Shown here in pieces: positions 43,918 to 55,537 of a stretch of DNA of 64,000 nucleotides (the stretch's first letter is position 1; each line of letters begins with the position of its first letter). The position numbers and the translations under genes are program-made. Below the pieces are notes generated by a model, which was not told the DNA's origin, made no database searches, and saw only the letters and a list, made by a program, of their open reading frames with translations. Source of the stretch: Linanthus parryae (taxonomy: Eukaryota; Streptophyta; Magnoliopsida; Ericales; Polemoniaceae); NCBI GenBank assembly GCA_023055425.1, contig JALGPY010000014.1, positions 436,501 to 500,500 on the forward strand. Direction: 5' to 3'.

Positions 43918-46066
43918 CTAACAGACAGCCTCCACAGCTAGTTTCTTCAAGTCCACACAGCTTGCTGCCCCAAAAACATCCTGACTCGCCGCCACTGAAC
44001 AACTCTCTTTACCAACACAAGCCTGCACAGAGACAATGAATCCAGAATTAGTATTAATTTACGATGATCTCATTGTTTGGAGGATAATGTTTCAAAGTAG
44101 CTAGTAGCAAGACTGCACTTACATTTTCAAGGATGCTCTTGGCGTTGTTTGCTCCTTGGCAGGAACCAACTCTGTACGACCCACAAGTCCCGTGAACTTC
44201 TCCAAATGCAGCAAAAGTAATTGCTTTGATTGGACGGCCTTGGCATGACAACTCAATAGTCTTGTTCTCATACACATTCCCGCATACACTTCCAGGCACC
44301 ACCGTCTTCAAGCTAACCTGCTCAGGGTTGCCTCCAAATTCCTCAAACAGTACCAATGTGTTGTCATCGTCAGTCAACCAAGACCGTGGAACATGGTACC
44401 TGATCATCATCATCATCATCATCACCAACAACAAGTAAGTACAAAAGAAATCAAAGGATAAACATAATAATGAACATCCCATCGTTGCTTACCATGTCTG
44501 GGTAGGTTGACCGCAGTTTGTGACACACTTTTTGTCGCTGTAGCTACCACGGTAGTCGCAAGGCTCCAGGCTACAACCATCTTCTCCAGCAATAGAACTT
44601 GGCCAGTATCTACCTATACTATTCCCATTCACCCAAGCCAAACCTTTACCCAAACCTTCCAAGTTCAAAGCCACTGGGTCTGTTCCCAATGGTGCTTTGA
44701 AACTCGTCTAAACACAAAAACAGCAAAAACATACTAGATTAAAACCCACAAAATCGTTGACTATAATTAAAGGTTATACTAGTATACATAAATATACATA
44801 TACCTTGTACCAGGTCATCATTCTGTAGGTTGGAATATCAGTTGATTGCCATTTTTTAGCAGCAGCAGCATGGCTATGCAACTTGGCATCATCTAAGCCG
44901 TGCAATCCAACCTTATACGTCCATCTGTGCTTTGACAAATCCTTCACAATTGTCTCGTCTTCGTCTTCATTCCTTCCGACCAATTCAACCGGGCCCAGGA
45001 TTCCATTTGCCACTGTGTCGAATTTGGGTCCGTAGTTCTGGAATCCAACAGTCGCACTGAGCAATGAGATCTGGTGTTTGCCGGGGGTCAGTTTCACCTT
45101 CTTCTCAAATACATTCTTGAAAGTTCCATAGGTAGTCCATTCGGAACCTGTAATACAATATATGTCATAATTACACTAACGTGGTGGTATTATTTCATTA
45201 AACAACATCAGAGAGCAGACATAATAATTACCTATGTACTCCCCGTTAACGTAGGCATGGATTACTTCTCCGGTGTTGTTTACTCTGATGGTCACGTTGT
45301 TGGTCAAAATAGGATCCTTTGAATCAATGTTTACGCTGTCATTGTTGATTTTGATCAGCAAGTACTTTAGGCAAAATCAAGAAAAACGAAAACTGACCTT
45401 GTTTTGAAGGTGAGATTCAAGTGATATTGTAGATTATTGGAATTTTAATAATCTACAATATATTATTGGAATCGCATTATCTCACAATCCAAACAAGGCA
45501 TATAGGTAGAAACAATTTGTTTTTTGTTGGTCTAGTTTTTACCTTGTCATGTACCACAAATAGTCGGAACCATCACTGGCGGCTAATTTCTGATCCAATA
45601 GCTTGTGGGACGAGTGACGGCCCTTGCCCAGAAGGGCAGTATCGTGAATACTCTGAGGCCTCCATGACCATTTAAGAGATTGTGGCTCATCTTCTGCTTC
45701 ATTAGACTTCTTGACCATCACTGTGGTTTGGGCATTAACCTTTGCGGTGTTGTAAGCTTCAGTTTTGCAGTCTGGCAAAATGCTAACAGACCATGCTGGG
45801 ACAAAGTAATCTTTGCCGCGGAAGTTGAGGGTTGCATCGGTTGTGGTATTGGCATTGCCGAAAAAGCAGCTCGAGGTTCCATTAGCAGCGGCGTAAATGG
45901 ATACTGAAAGGCCATTGGCTTTGTTTTCGTGGGTGATGTTACCTTGGGTGAGGGTGAATTCCATGGACTTTAGCACATTGTGTAGTTCCTTCAGATGCCC
46001 CCATTTGGGCTGGTTCAGATTACCTTAAAGAAAGAAAAGAAAAACATAAATTGTTTCTTTTTCAGT

Positions 46067-46100
<34 letters not shown>

Positions 46101-48051
46101 TTTTAAGCTATAAAATCAGTACTAATACAAATAAATAGCTAGGCTTCTGTAAAAAAATTAGCTAGGTGTTCTTTTATCATATATTTTACCGTATTCGTCA
46201 AGGGGCGCATCATAATCGTATGAAGTGGTAATGTACGGTCCACCGGCTGTTCTCCCGAAATTAGTACCTCCATGGTACTGTGATCACGAAAATTACGAGA
46301 ACAATAATAAGAATGAGATCATCAGATTTTAAAATTCGTGGTGAAGGAATTATAAATACATAGTATTAAAAGAAAATTAAAAATACAAAAAACAACAACA
46401 ATAGCAGTAGTTGACTACCATATAGTAATTCTGGAAGGTGCCTTCGTATTGGAAGAACCGGGCAACAGCGAATGCAAGATCCTCAGCAGTTCTATGGGGG
46501 TCTTTTCCACCCCAGTTTTTGAACCTGATTTTAGTGAAATCAATTTTTAGAAAAAGAAAATTGAATAAATAAATAACAAAAATTCTTCAAAAAGATAAAA
46601 TGACTACTAACCATCCAGTCCAATTTTCGGTCCACATCTTAGGGCTGTTGGGATTGTTTGGTTTGAATGAGTCGCAGTAAAATCCATTGCAAGTGTTAAT
46701 CTGTTGCATTCATTCATTTATTTCAGTTAAACCAGCACCAGAGAAAATACGAGTAGTAATTCGGAGAGATATTGAGGGCAGTTGCGAACGAACCATAGGT
46801 TGAGGAGCATCAGATTGCTGGCACATGATCCATGGGATGCCAATCTTCTGGGATTGAGCCAACTTTGAGCACCAATTCACATATTCTTTTCCAGCATCAC
46901 CGTATCCAGACATCACATTCCCATATTCATTCTCAATCTTTACTCCCACCCACCCCCAATTGAGAAATAAATAATTAGTAATAAAAATTATAACAATAGT
47001 GTCACATAGAGACGGTATACTCGTTAATTAATTAATTAGTGGCACCAACCAACGAACCTGTGCTAGAATAATTGGACCTCCTTGTGATGCAAACAGCTTC
47101 TCTTCTTTGACCATATTCACTATCAATGATGTGAAATTTTGCATCTCATCCTGCAATTCATACAAACAAACAAACAGTATATTATTGTTTTTTTTATTAG
47201 AATAACAGTATATTAACTCTTGCTATTTAATTAAGTTGTTTTTTCTCTCAAAAATAATTACAAATAAATACATACATGCATAACAGTAAGAATAAAATTA
47301 ATGTACTATGTGATTCATGGGTAAATAATTAATTAGAAAATAAATAAATAAATGCACACGTACCAAGTAGACTTGATTCATCGTCCTGAGCTCAATGCCG
47401 GGCAAGTTATGAAGCCACACCGGAAATCCTCTATTTAATTTCCATTCATATATATGATCATGCATTAAAAAGGTACTAGTATTAGATGATTATTACTCGG
47501 TCAATGAACAAAATTAAAATAGAAAAAAAAGAGACAATGTACCCGTAGTTCCATTCGGCACAGACATAGGGTCCAATGCGAAGGACGAGGTAGAGGCCTT
47601 CAGACTGAACGGTTTTGATAAACCTAATGAGATCCAGATTCCCACTGAAATCATACTTGCGACGATGGGGCTCATGAGCATTCCAGAACACATAAGTCTC
47701 AATGGCATCCAGACCACCTTCCTTGGACTTCTTTATCAGATCCGGCCACATCTAACACGCCCCAAAAACAAAAACCAATTCATTCATTCAAGTCATTCAT
47801 AGTTTACTACGTACGTATGAAAAAACAAACACTAGCATATAGTAACATGTAAGTTAGTAAGTGAGTACCTCAGGAGTACTTCGGGGGTAATGAATAGAAC
47901 CGGAGAGCAAAACCTTGCGTTGGCCATCGATGGTTATGGCACGACCATCATGTGAAACCTCCACCGACCTAGCTACACGAGGACTAACACCAATGACACA
48001 AACTAGAGCAACAAGCAGCAGAGCAAAGCTGCTACAGGGCAAAGACGCCAT
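43918..48051 (-). CDS. BGAL: Beta-galactosidase, GH35, with C-terminal lectin domain, 834 aa
   Basis: A secreted cell-wall enzyme that removes terminal beta-galactosyl residues from wall polysaccharides or glycoproteins. The 14 exons, in gene order, are 48051-47869, 47751-47543, 47430-47364, 47150-47058, 46937-46794, 46700-46612, 46524-46419, 46277-46190, 46023-45543, 45335-45232, 45147-44804, 44707-44493, 44399-44123 and 44022-43918. They total 2505 nt with consistent phases. A signal peptide covers about residues 1-29 ([13 protein letters not shown] core). The GH35 domain has acid/base Glu188 in [14 protein letters not shown] and nucleophile Glu257 in [29 protein letters not shown] is also clear. 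A SUEL-type galactose-binding lectin domain with paired cysteines closes the protein (about 750-834, ending VEAVC). It resembles the BGAL7/BGAL15 group. Splice sites were chosen by eye; the exon 9/10 acceptor is the least certain. Confidence 0.95.
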
Positions 48052-48145
48052 GCTTGATGATGACAATGCTATTCAAACTGAGAGAGTAAAATAGAGAGAC
48101 AGACAGAGAGAAATAAACTTGTGGGGTGAGGTGGTGGAGGTGTTG

Positions 48146-48152
48146 ATTTATA
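48146..48152 (-). promoter_or_regulatory. TATA box of the beta-galactosidase gene
   Basis: The minus strand reads GGCTATAAATCAACA, about 95 bases upstream of the ATG at 48051. Confidence 0.6.
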
Positions 48153-48914
48153 GCCCAAGGGGATGATATATAACAAACGGATAAACTCTATCTATCTACT
48201 TAGCAGATATATCTCAGATCACATATCAACTCAAATACGATTCTTTTAATCCGTTACGATGCCCTTCTACTCATCAACTTGGAAATATGTGATCCGGAAG
48301 TCTTTTTTTCCCACTCAAACTCCTATTACGATGCCCTTCTACTCATCAAATACGAGTAATAATAGCTAGTAGTATTTGGTTTGGAAATATAAAATAAATT
48401 TTCACACGACTCCGAGGATTCATATTCCCCCCATACTACTATTCTTCTTCTTTGACAATCATTCACTACTACTAGTATTCTTCTTCACGTTCACTAATAA
48501 CAACTCTAGTTCCTCAAATACATAAATTACTAAACAAGTAGATTATCAAAAAAAATTACTAACCAAGTAAATATATCTAAATCGCTCTCGTAAAAAATTC
48601 TGCAAGCGACCACCTAGTGTTCACACTAGAATAGCTCTCTGAACATTCACTCGCTAGCCAGTCGCAGCCACCACATATTTTGGTCTTCAATCAAACAAGC
48701 TGATACGGGATAAAGTATCAATATTATTTAGTCATTTAGCTATAATTAATTTACAAGTTATTTAATTATTTATTATTATTTATTATTTATTTAGTAGCCC
48801 GTAGAGTAGGCCCGTTAGGGTTAAGAGTTTGTCTATTTAAGCAAGTGTACTTATTTATTATTATTCAGTGAATGATATATCAATTTTCTTAACTCTAGTC
48901 TCTCCCTACTCTTT
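48153..48914. other. Upstream region of the beta-galactosidase gene
   Basis: No gene. The block TTACGATGCCCTTCTACTCA occurs twice (about 48254-48273 and 48326-48345), a short local duplication. Confidence 0.5.
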
Positions 48915-48932
48915 ATCTCTCTCGTCCACTTT

Positions 48933-49340
48933 TTTTTTTTTTTGATGGGAAAATGGGTTTATTAAGTTACTGGGCTTGTAAAACGGCCCAACCAGTCTTC
49001 ATGGATACATTGCGTGGCCCAATCCGGGACTTGAAAAAAGGTCATACTGTAATCAATATTAAACTTGGAGGGCTGTGTGGCAAATACGTGGTCACACGTA
49101 TTCCACCGCCTTGATACGTGGCTCACCGAGGCGTCCGTTACATTTTCCAGGTCCTGGTTACATTCCTCGAGAAGCCTCTCGACTTCTGTAATGTCTTCTC
49201 CATTCAACCCAGCCCTAATTCGGTTCATCTCTCTAACAGTAGAGAGAGAATCTGATTCCACTTGCAGCTTGTTGTAACTCAGATCTATGGCCATCTTGAT
49301 CCCTTCTCTCATCGCCTCAGCTTCTGCTGTTTTGACTGAG
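48933..49340 (-). mobile_element. 5'-truncated LINE carrying only an RNase H-like tail
   Basis: The minus strand encodes EISVKTAEAEAMREGIKMAI, LQVESDSLSTVREMNRI, LLEECNQDLENV and RRWNTCDHVFA, the RNase H-like domain at the end of plant L1/Ta11-type ORF2. It stops near 48961 and is followed by a short 3' end and an A tail (T run 48930-48943 on plus). An 18-bp target duplication ATCTCTCTCGTCCACTTT flanks it (48915-48932 and 49341-49358), direct evidence of target-primed insertion. Confidence 0.9.
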
Positions 49341-49358
49341 ATCTCTCTCGTCCACTTT

Positions 49359-50543
49359 ATTCAATCTATTTCTCTGTCTTGTCTCAATTCTCCTCTAAAT
49401 TTCTATAATTCTTTTTATCTCGATACTTCTTTGTATCACAAGCTCGCTATACATTATTGCTACTAGTACACCAAACCATCACATTTACCGTTTCATAAAC
49501 ATTATAGTAGTAGTAAACAAAATGCGCACTTCCTCTTCACCCAACCTATCTCATAGTAGTACCACTTTATTACTACAAGTATATGGAAAGAAGCTTGTCA
49601 GAAACCTTGTTCGTATTTGTAGACAAACAACACTGGGCTTTGTTGGGCCTGTTTTGATTGGGCTTTCGGCCTAACCATAGCCCTAAATTCTCAAATAGGT
49701 ATTCCGAATTAAAATTGTAGTGGCTGCAAAATATTACAACCAAGGGTGAAAATTCGGAATCCTGTACCTCAAAAAAGAAAATGGAATCCTGTTTGGAAAT
49801 TTAATACAAGCCACGTGGCTGGGGCTACGAAAAACTATTGGAGATGGTGGAAATCCAGAGTTTTGTTTGAAGAAAGGACCCGAGCAGATTATGAATTTTC
49901 AAATCATCTAACAATTTAGCTTTGCCAAATATTCTCATGTATAGCCCAAAAGAAGGTAAGGATGCGAGACTCTTGAAATGTTGAATTCTTTTTCGGAACT
50001 GAATAAACATGAGTAAGTTGCTGGAGTTCAGCAATTGTCTCGACAGTGTCAATAGTCTCAACAGGTTCCTTCAAAATTGTGGTACGAGTATTCCCCTTTC
50101 AATGAAAATTGTTCCAAGCTACCTTGCAAATATCCGATGATGACTAATTTGTTGTTCTTACACATCACAAACACCACGACAAGTCGACAACGACAGAAAA
50201 CAAGAAACTCTTGTTCTAACTTATTGAGATATTATTATGAAACAAGCACCCAACTTGAATTTTCAAAATATCTGAAATTTGCACAAGAATATCATATAGG
50301 AGTCCAATTCCAATTATCATATCAAGTGTGTGTGACAGACTCGCACTTCGCCAAACATCACACTCATACTTCTATCTACGAAGAATGTACATTATAAGAG
50401 AATACAATTACAAGAACCGGTCTTATTTTCACTTTCTGTGGGTTGCTTTTCCTCTGCTCTGTGCAAAGGTAGCCCCTTGTATTGTTCTTCTCAAATGGGC
50501 TCTTGTTTTCCACTTCTTCTACCAGAATAGTATAATTATTATC

Positions 50544-50606
<63 letters not shown>

Positions 50607-50983
50607 TTAAGGAAATGAAGGTAGTGCTAGTACTAGAAAACAAAATACTACTATGAGAAAGAAAAAAAGGAAACAGAAGGCAATGGGTTTATTTTATAAG
50701 TGGACTTGGTAATAATTATGGGTCCTACATCCCTTAACACGTAACCCCAATCGTCGGAGAGGAAAGTGTCACCGGAATCTTTCTATTGCTAAGTGTCACT
50801 ACCGCCGGCCCCACAACTGGGGACCATTTTGTCGTTTCGGGTCCCAATCAGTGGAAACGGACATTCACTAAACTAAATGACCACCCTACCCCAGTCCCAT
50901 CCCAATGCAAATAATTCCAAGTTTCGTCTTCACCACATCATTGTTGACACGTACATGAATGTTACTGACAATGTAACAATTTA
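49359..50983. other. Gene-free spacer with a TTA microsatellite
   Basis: The TTA array lies at about 50545-50606. A minus-strand open region near 49825-50070 has no recognised domain. The last bases, AACAATTTA (50975-50983), are the left target duplication of MULE B. Confidence 0.55.
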
Positions 50984-52629
50984 GGGTAAAAGACAAAAAC
51001 CACCCTTCGAGTATGGGGTATATACAAAAAAACCCCTCGTGTTCGGGGATATACGAAGACCACCCCTGTCACTAACGGCACACTAACAGTAGGGTCAGAA
51101 GACATATTTACCCTCGTTTTGGCAAAAAATACCACACTATAAATACATGTTTTTTCACCTTCTCCCCCACTTTAACCTAACTGCCTCCCCCTTTCTCCTT
51201 CCTCATCTCTCTCTCTCTGCCTCCACCACCATCGACGCCCTCCCACCCATCCCCCTCTCTCTCTGGCTCCACCACCATCGACGGATCGATTACCACCGCT
51301 ACCAAATCGTACGGCGATGGCGATGGAGGTTGAATCGGACGGCGATGGCGATGGCGATGGAGGTTGAATCGGGCGGCGATGGCGACGACCTCCTGCAATA
51401 ACATCCCCGCTGCCTCCACCACCGGCCACAATAACATCTTCGTCGTCCCCGCTGCCTCGTGCAATAACATCTTCGTCGTCCCCCTCCTCCTTCTCTGCCC
51501 CTCTTCCAGAGAGAGAATTGAGAGCGAGAGAGGAGCAACATCGAACCCCCCTTCTTCTTTATCATCAACCCCGTCTTCACTAGCTGCAACCCCTTCGTGG
51601 CCGTCTCTAAATCAGCGCCGCCGCCGCCGCCGCCTGAACCTCCTCCTTCTCCTTCAAAGCCCAACCTGGCCGCCTCTGTCTACCCCACTGGAATCGGCGA
51701 GGACCTCCACAGGTACCGGCGTCTATCTCTGGAACCGAACGACGGCGTCTATCTCCGCCACTTTCTCTTGAGCTCATTCTCGTGCTTTAATTCGAATCTA
51801 AGATCTTAAAACTGATATAAACCAGAGCCTTCGCTGGTCTCAGAAGTGCTATTACAAGCAGATTTCGACAGTGACGCGTGGTGGTTGTTGTGGTGGTGGT
51901 GGTGGTGGTTCAGATCGCCGTCGCCGGAATCGAACATCCGTTCAGCTGATTAGGGATTTCTGGGATGGCGTGGTGATTGAAGGAAGCTCGTCGATTGGGG
52001 GTTTTGCCGGAATCGAAGCTCGTCGATTGATTTCGCAACCACTCCACCGCCTTACTGGGTTGATCATAACCGAGCCGATCTTGAAGACCATATAACTGAA
52101 TCGTCGTTCCGACGGATAGATGAACACGCGATGGCGCTGTGGCGGTCGCTGTGGTGGTTCCTGCCCTTCCTCTGCCCCCTTCTTCAGTTATTTCTCTGTC
52201 CTTCTTTTTCTCTACTAAATAAAATTGTTGTTGCTGCTGTTGTTGTGTTTGTTGTTGTGGTCTTGATTTTATATTTGTTTTTGATTTTGTGGTGGTGTCG
52301 GTGGGCATTCAGCATTGGTTGGTTGTGTTTCTGGTGGTGTTGTTGTGTAAGGTGGTGTTGGTGTTGGTGTTTCTTGTGGTGTGTTGGTGGTTGATGTGGT
52401 GGTGATGAAGGACACCAACAACATAAACCACAATAAATACAAAAATACAACTAGGGGCAAAATAGTCATAAAAAAGGTCATATTACACCCCTATACTAAC
52501 TGATTGTAACAGATGGGTGTTATTTGTCTAACGTCCGACGTTAACAGGGGTGGTCTTCGTATATCCCCGAACACGAGGGGTTTTTTTGTATATACCCCAT
52601 ACTCAAGGGGTGGTTTTTGTCTTTTACCC
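50984..52629. mobile_element. Mutator-like element B, 1646 bp
   Basis: The inverted ends GGGTAAAAGACAAAAACC are flanked by an exact 9-bp duplication, AACAATTTA (50975-50983 and 52630-52638). The left arm is of the promoter type, with inward TATAAAT (51138-51144) 154 bp from the tip and then a CT-rich leader-like stretch. The right arm is of the distal type, sharing CTGTTACAATCAGTTAG (inverted) with the left arm of element A. The interior is GC-rich, with repeated GGCGATGGCGATGGAGGTTG blocks (about 51311-51368) and a GTT/GGTG-rich tract. It looks like captured coding DNA but has no recognisable product. There is no transposase. Confidence 0.9.
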
Positions 52630-52638
52630 AACAATTTA

Positions 52639-54200
52639 TTGACAATGTAACAAATACAATAAAAGACCAATGTTATTGACAGTAATTCTTATTCTAAAGT
52701 TTAATATATGAGTTTAAAATTATTTATTCAAACATGTTAAGCAAAACCAGTTGTATCTTAATCTCAAAAATTGTTAATTTAGAGACACTCTTGCTTCAAT
52801 CTCGCATTCTTTACTAGTTTTCTAAGTATATTTGCTGTGGAATATATATTGGTTCGGGACAAATTTAAATTTATAATTTCCCAAAATTATGCACTCTGAT
52901 TGTCTTCTTTACACATTAAACAATCGAGTCTTTAAAATCGATATACATTGTACTTGCCGTTTAGCAATAGACTTGGTACTTGGGTATTTAGTGCATACTC
53001 AGAAATGGTAGTCCTAAAACATGTAAGAACTGCTCAAGACAGTGACCAGTTTATGGAATCATCTTGTAGTCCGTTGAAATATTGATATAGACCAATTTAA
53101 CTATGGAGGACCCCCACAATATCAATTATTTGAAACAATCTATCCACCATCCTCCTTAGACTTATCCCAATTTGCATTCCGTCCCCATATATTAAAAACT
53201 CTGCAAGATTAGTACTATTGAGAACAAATGATCAAGTACTAATAGTCTGTTACCATTTGTTAATCTCAAGTCATAAGAAATGAGGAAGAATTTGTAAATG
53301 GACAATACAGTAGTCTACTGAGAAGTAATGTTTCTTAGTAGAACCAAAACATCTTAGAAGTAGTTATATTTAAACTTAGTAAATCAAACGTTTATTTAGA
53401 CAAATAATGCCATCTGATCGAACTCAATAGAGCTTTCTGTAAGATAATTCTTGAATTCTTCGCATTTAGTGGTTTGAGATCAAACTTGTCACGATAATAT
53501 TACTTCTTTTCATTCATCTTTTAGTTGAATCGAACATTAATTAGTTCAAAACGGAAACAGTGCTTTATTACAGAAAAATGGTACACGGACCAATCATAAT
53601 TTTTTTTTCTTGCCCGTCAAAAGCAAAAGGAACCCGTCTTCTCGTAAACACATATGAAGTCAAGCTAATGAATTACTCAAATAATTCACAATTACTTATC
53701 AAATTCTCAGAAATATACAAAATCATATAGTTCCATGGTCACATTTCTAGTGTACTTCTTGCCAACACTCATTTTGAGTGCGGAAGATAGTTTTTTTTTT
53801 TTTTTTTTTTGAGAAGTTGTTGAAAATCCATTACTCAGCAACACTTAACGTAACATTTATAAATGCATCTTTCTCTAGTATTCTAGAAACCCAGTTGGGA
53901 GGCTCTTCGATCCACGTGCCAGTCATGCCTGAGATAGTACGTTATGTAGTGTTGTGATAGAATTGGAATGTGAAGGGTAATCCATTTATTCAGAAAAGAA
54001 AAGAAAAGAAAAAAGAGAGAAATTACATAAGGTGTCAGTTGCAAATATTTCAGCTAAAGGGAGAGGAATGCAATATGTCATTATTATATTTAATGCAAAG
54101 AATAAAAAAAATGAGAAACCATCAGCATCATCAAGCAATAATTTCAAACCAAAAACAATGGGCCAACTCCACAAACTCCAACCACTCCAACTTCATCAAT
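52639..54200. other. Gene-free spacer with a LINE-like poly-T end
   Basis: At about 53790-53811 a T run is followed by GAGAAGTTGTTGAAAATCC, which on the minus strand resembles the end of an L1-type element with its A tail. No target duplication was found. Otherwise AT-rich with no gene. Confidence 0.45.
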
Positions 54201-54220
54201 CATCATCATACTCATGGAGC

Positions 54221-54228
54221 TATATATC
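54221..54228 (+). promoter_or_regulatory. TATA box of the FLZ gene
   Basis: TATATATC lies 150 bases before the ATG at 54371. An A/C-rich leader follows. Confidence 0.5.
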
Positions 54229-54370
54229 AACAGCTCTCTTCCCTTCACAATAACACCACATAAAGAAGCAAGAAATAAAGACTTGGGGAGATCATCAATC
54301 AAACACCATTTCTCTTCACTCACTCTTCCCCAATTCCATTCCTAGTAGTATTAACACACATCAGTGAGTC

Positions 54371-55259
54371 ATGTTGGCCAAGAATTGCCGGCCGATCATC
54401 AGCAAACTCGCCAGAATCGGCTTTTCCGATCCGGCCACAAGCCCAAGAAGCCCTCTGGATGCCAAGATTCAGTCTCCAAAGGGCAACTATGATGTTGGTG
54501 GGGTTGGACTAGGAATTGTGGTCACCCTCGAGAAATCCAACAACTCTAGAAACCCTGTTCTTATCCGAAATCTGAGCCGGTCGAACCCGATTCCGGTGAA
54601 GCAAGAGAGCAACAATTGCACTGCTAAATACAGGGGATACATGGATGAAATGAAGCTGCTGGATTGGGAGAACATGGAGGATGAGGAGGATGAGGAATAC
54701 ACTATAGTGACTCGTCATGAACCAAACAAGTCATACTCTACTACTACTAGAGTGTACTATGACAGAGTTGGCCATGACCGGAGAAGTAGGAACATCGCCG
54801 TCTTTGACATTTCTCCGGCGAGATTCACCCAAGAACACACTCCGGAGGCGTACAGAGGAGGATCCGATTTCCTCAGCTGCTGCAACTTGTGCCAGAAGAA
54901 ACTCCATGGCAAAGACATCTACATGTACAGGTACTGCTAATATATAATTGGATCTTATTATTTATTTTTTGGAATTGCTTCAACATGATTTCATTTCATT
55001 TTAAATTGTCACTGAGGAGTTCAAATGAAATTTTTGCAGGGGAGAGAAAGCATTTTGCAGCACAGAGTGCCGGTATCAACAGATAGTGATGGATGAAAGG
55101 AAAGAAAAGCAGCAGCAACAGAAGCAGAAGCTTAAATATTATTGTGGCTCCGAAGCTTCTTCAAGAACATCACCGATGACGACGACAACGAGTGCAGATA
55201 TTTCAAGCTCACCCTATGCCAACGGACAGATGTTCTATACGGGAATATTAGCTGTATAA
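54371..55259 (+). CDS. FLZ: FCS-like zinc finger (FLZ/DUF581) protein, 259 aa
   Basis: A plant-specific adaptor. FLZ proteins bind SnRK1 kinase subunits and take part in energy, sugar and ABA signalling. The two exons are 54371-54930 and 55040-55259, with a phase-2 GT..AG intron, 780 nt in all. The FLZ domain spans about residues 167-205 and is split by the intron. It has the CNLC pair (FLSCCNLCQKKLHGKDIYM), then GEKAFCSTECRYQQI with the FCS signature. The N-terminal block SPRSPLDAKIQSPKGNYDVG and GGVGLGIVVTLE is the conserved extension of one FLZ subgroup, and an acidic linker (MEDEEDEEY) lies between. The C-terminus has a Gln/Lys stretch. The specific orthologue was not decided. Confidence 0.93.
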
Positions 55260-55537
55260 CTCCACTAACTTTGCCATCCATCATCATTCTATCGTATCAA
55301 TAACATGCCAATGGGTGGTAGGGTATGCAGCATCAAAGAAGTATATAGACATAGAAGAGTTGTTTACGACTCTACGGGAATTACTACTACTATATAACTT
55401 GAAAACACAAAACACTTTTGGTTACATAGAATTCAGCTACTACTACTACTACTTCCACAATTTTGATTGAGTGAACTTGTGATAAATTTGTAATGAAACA
55501 TTTCGTCTTCTTGATTGTAATCTTAATAATGTTAATA

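Noticed and set aside
44054..44482. Separate small gene at the beta-galactosidase 3' end
   Set aside because: It is exon 13 of the beta-galactosidase read on into its intron; exon phases join it to the rest.
48052..48066. Upstream extension of beta-galactosidase by five codons from a TTG
   Set aside because: No ATG is present there; the first ATG at 48051 gives a good signal peptide.
49825..50061. Minus-strand open segment between LINE and MULE B
   Set aside because: The peptide resembles no family I know and neighbouring frames are broken; perhaps an old TE relic but not supportable.
51147..52481. Many long frames on both strands inside MULE B
   Set aside because: They result from GC-rich and GTT/GGT repeat sequence; no frame has conserved protein features, so no CDS is called.
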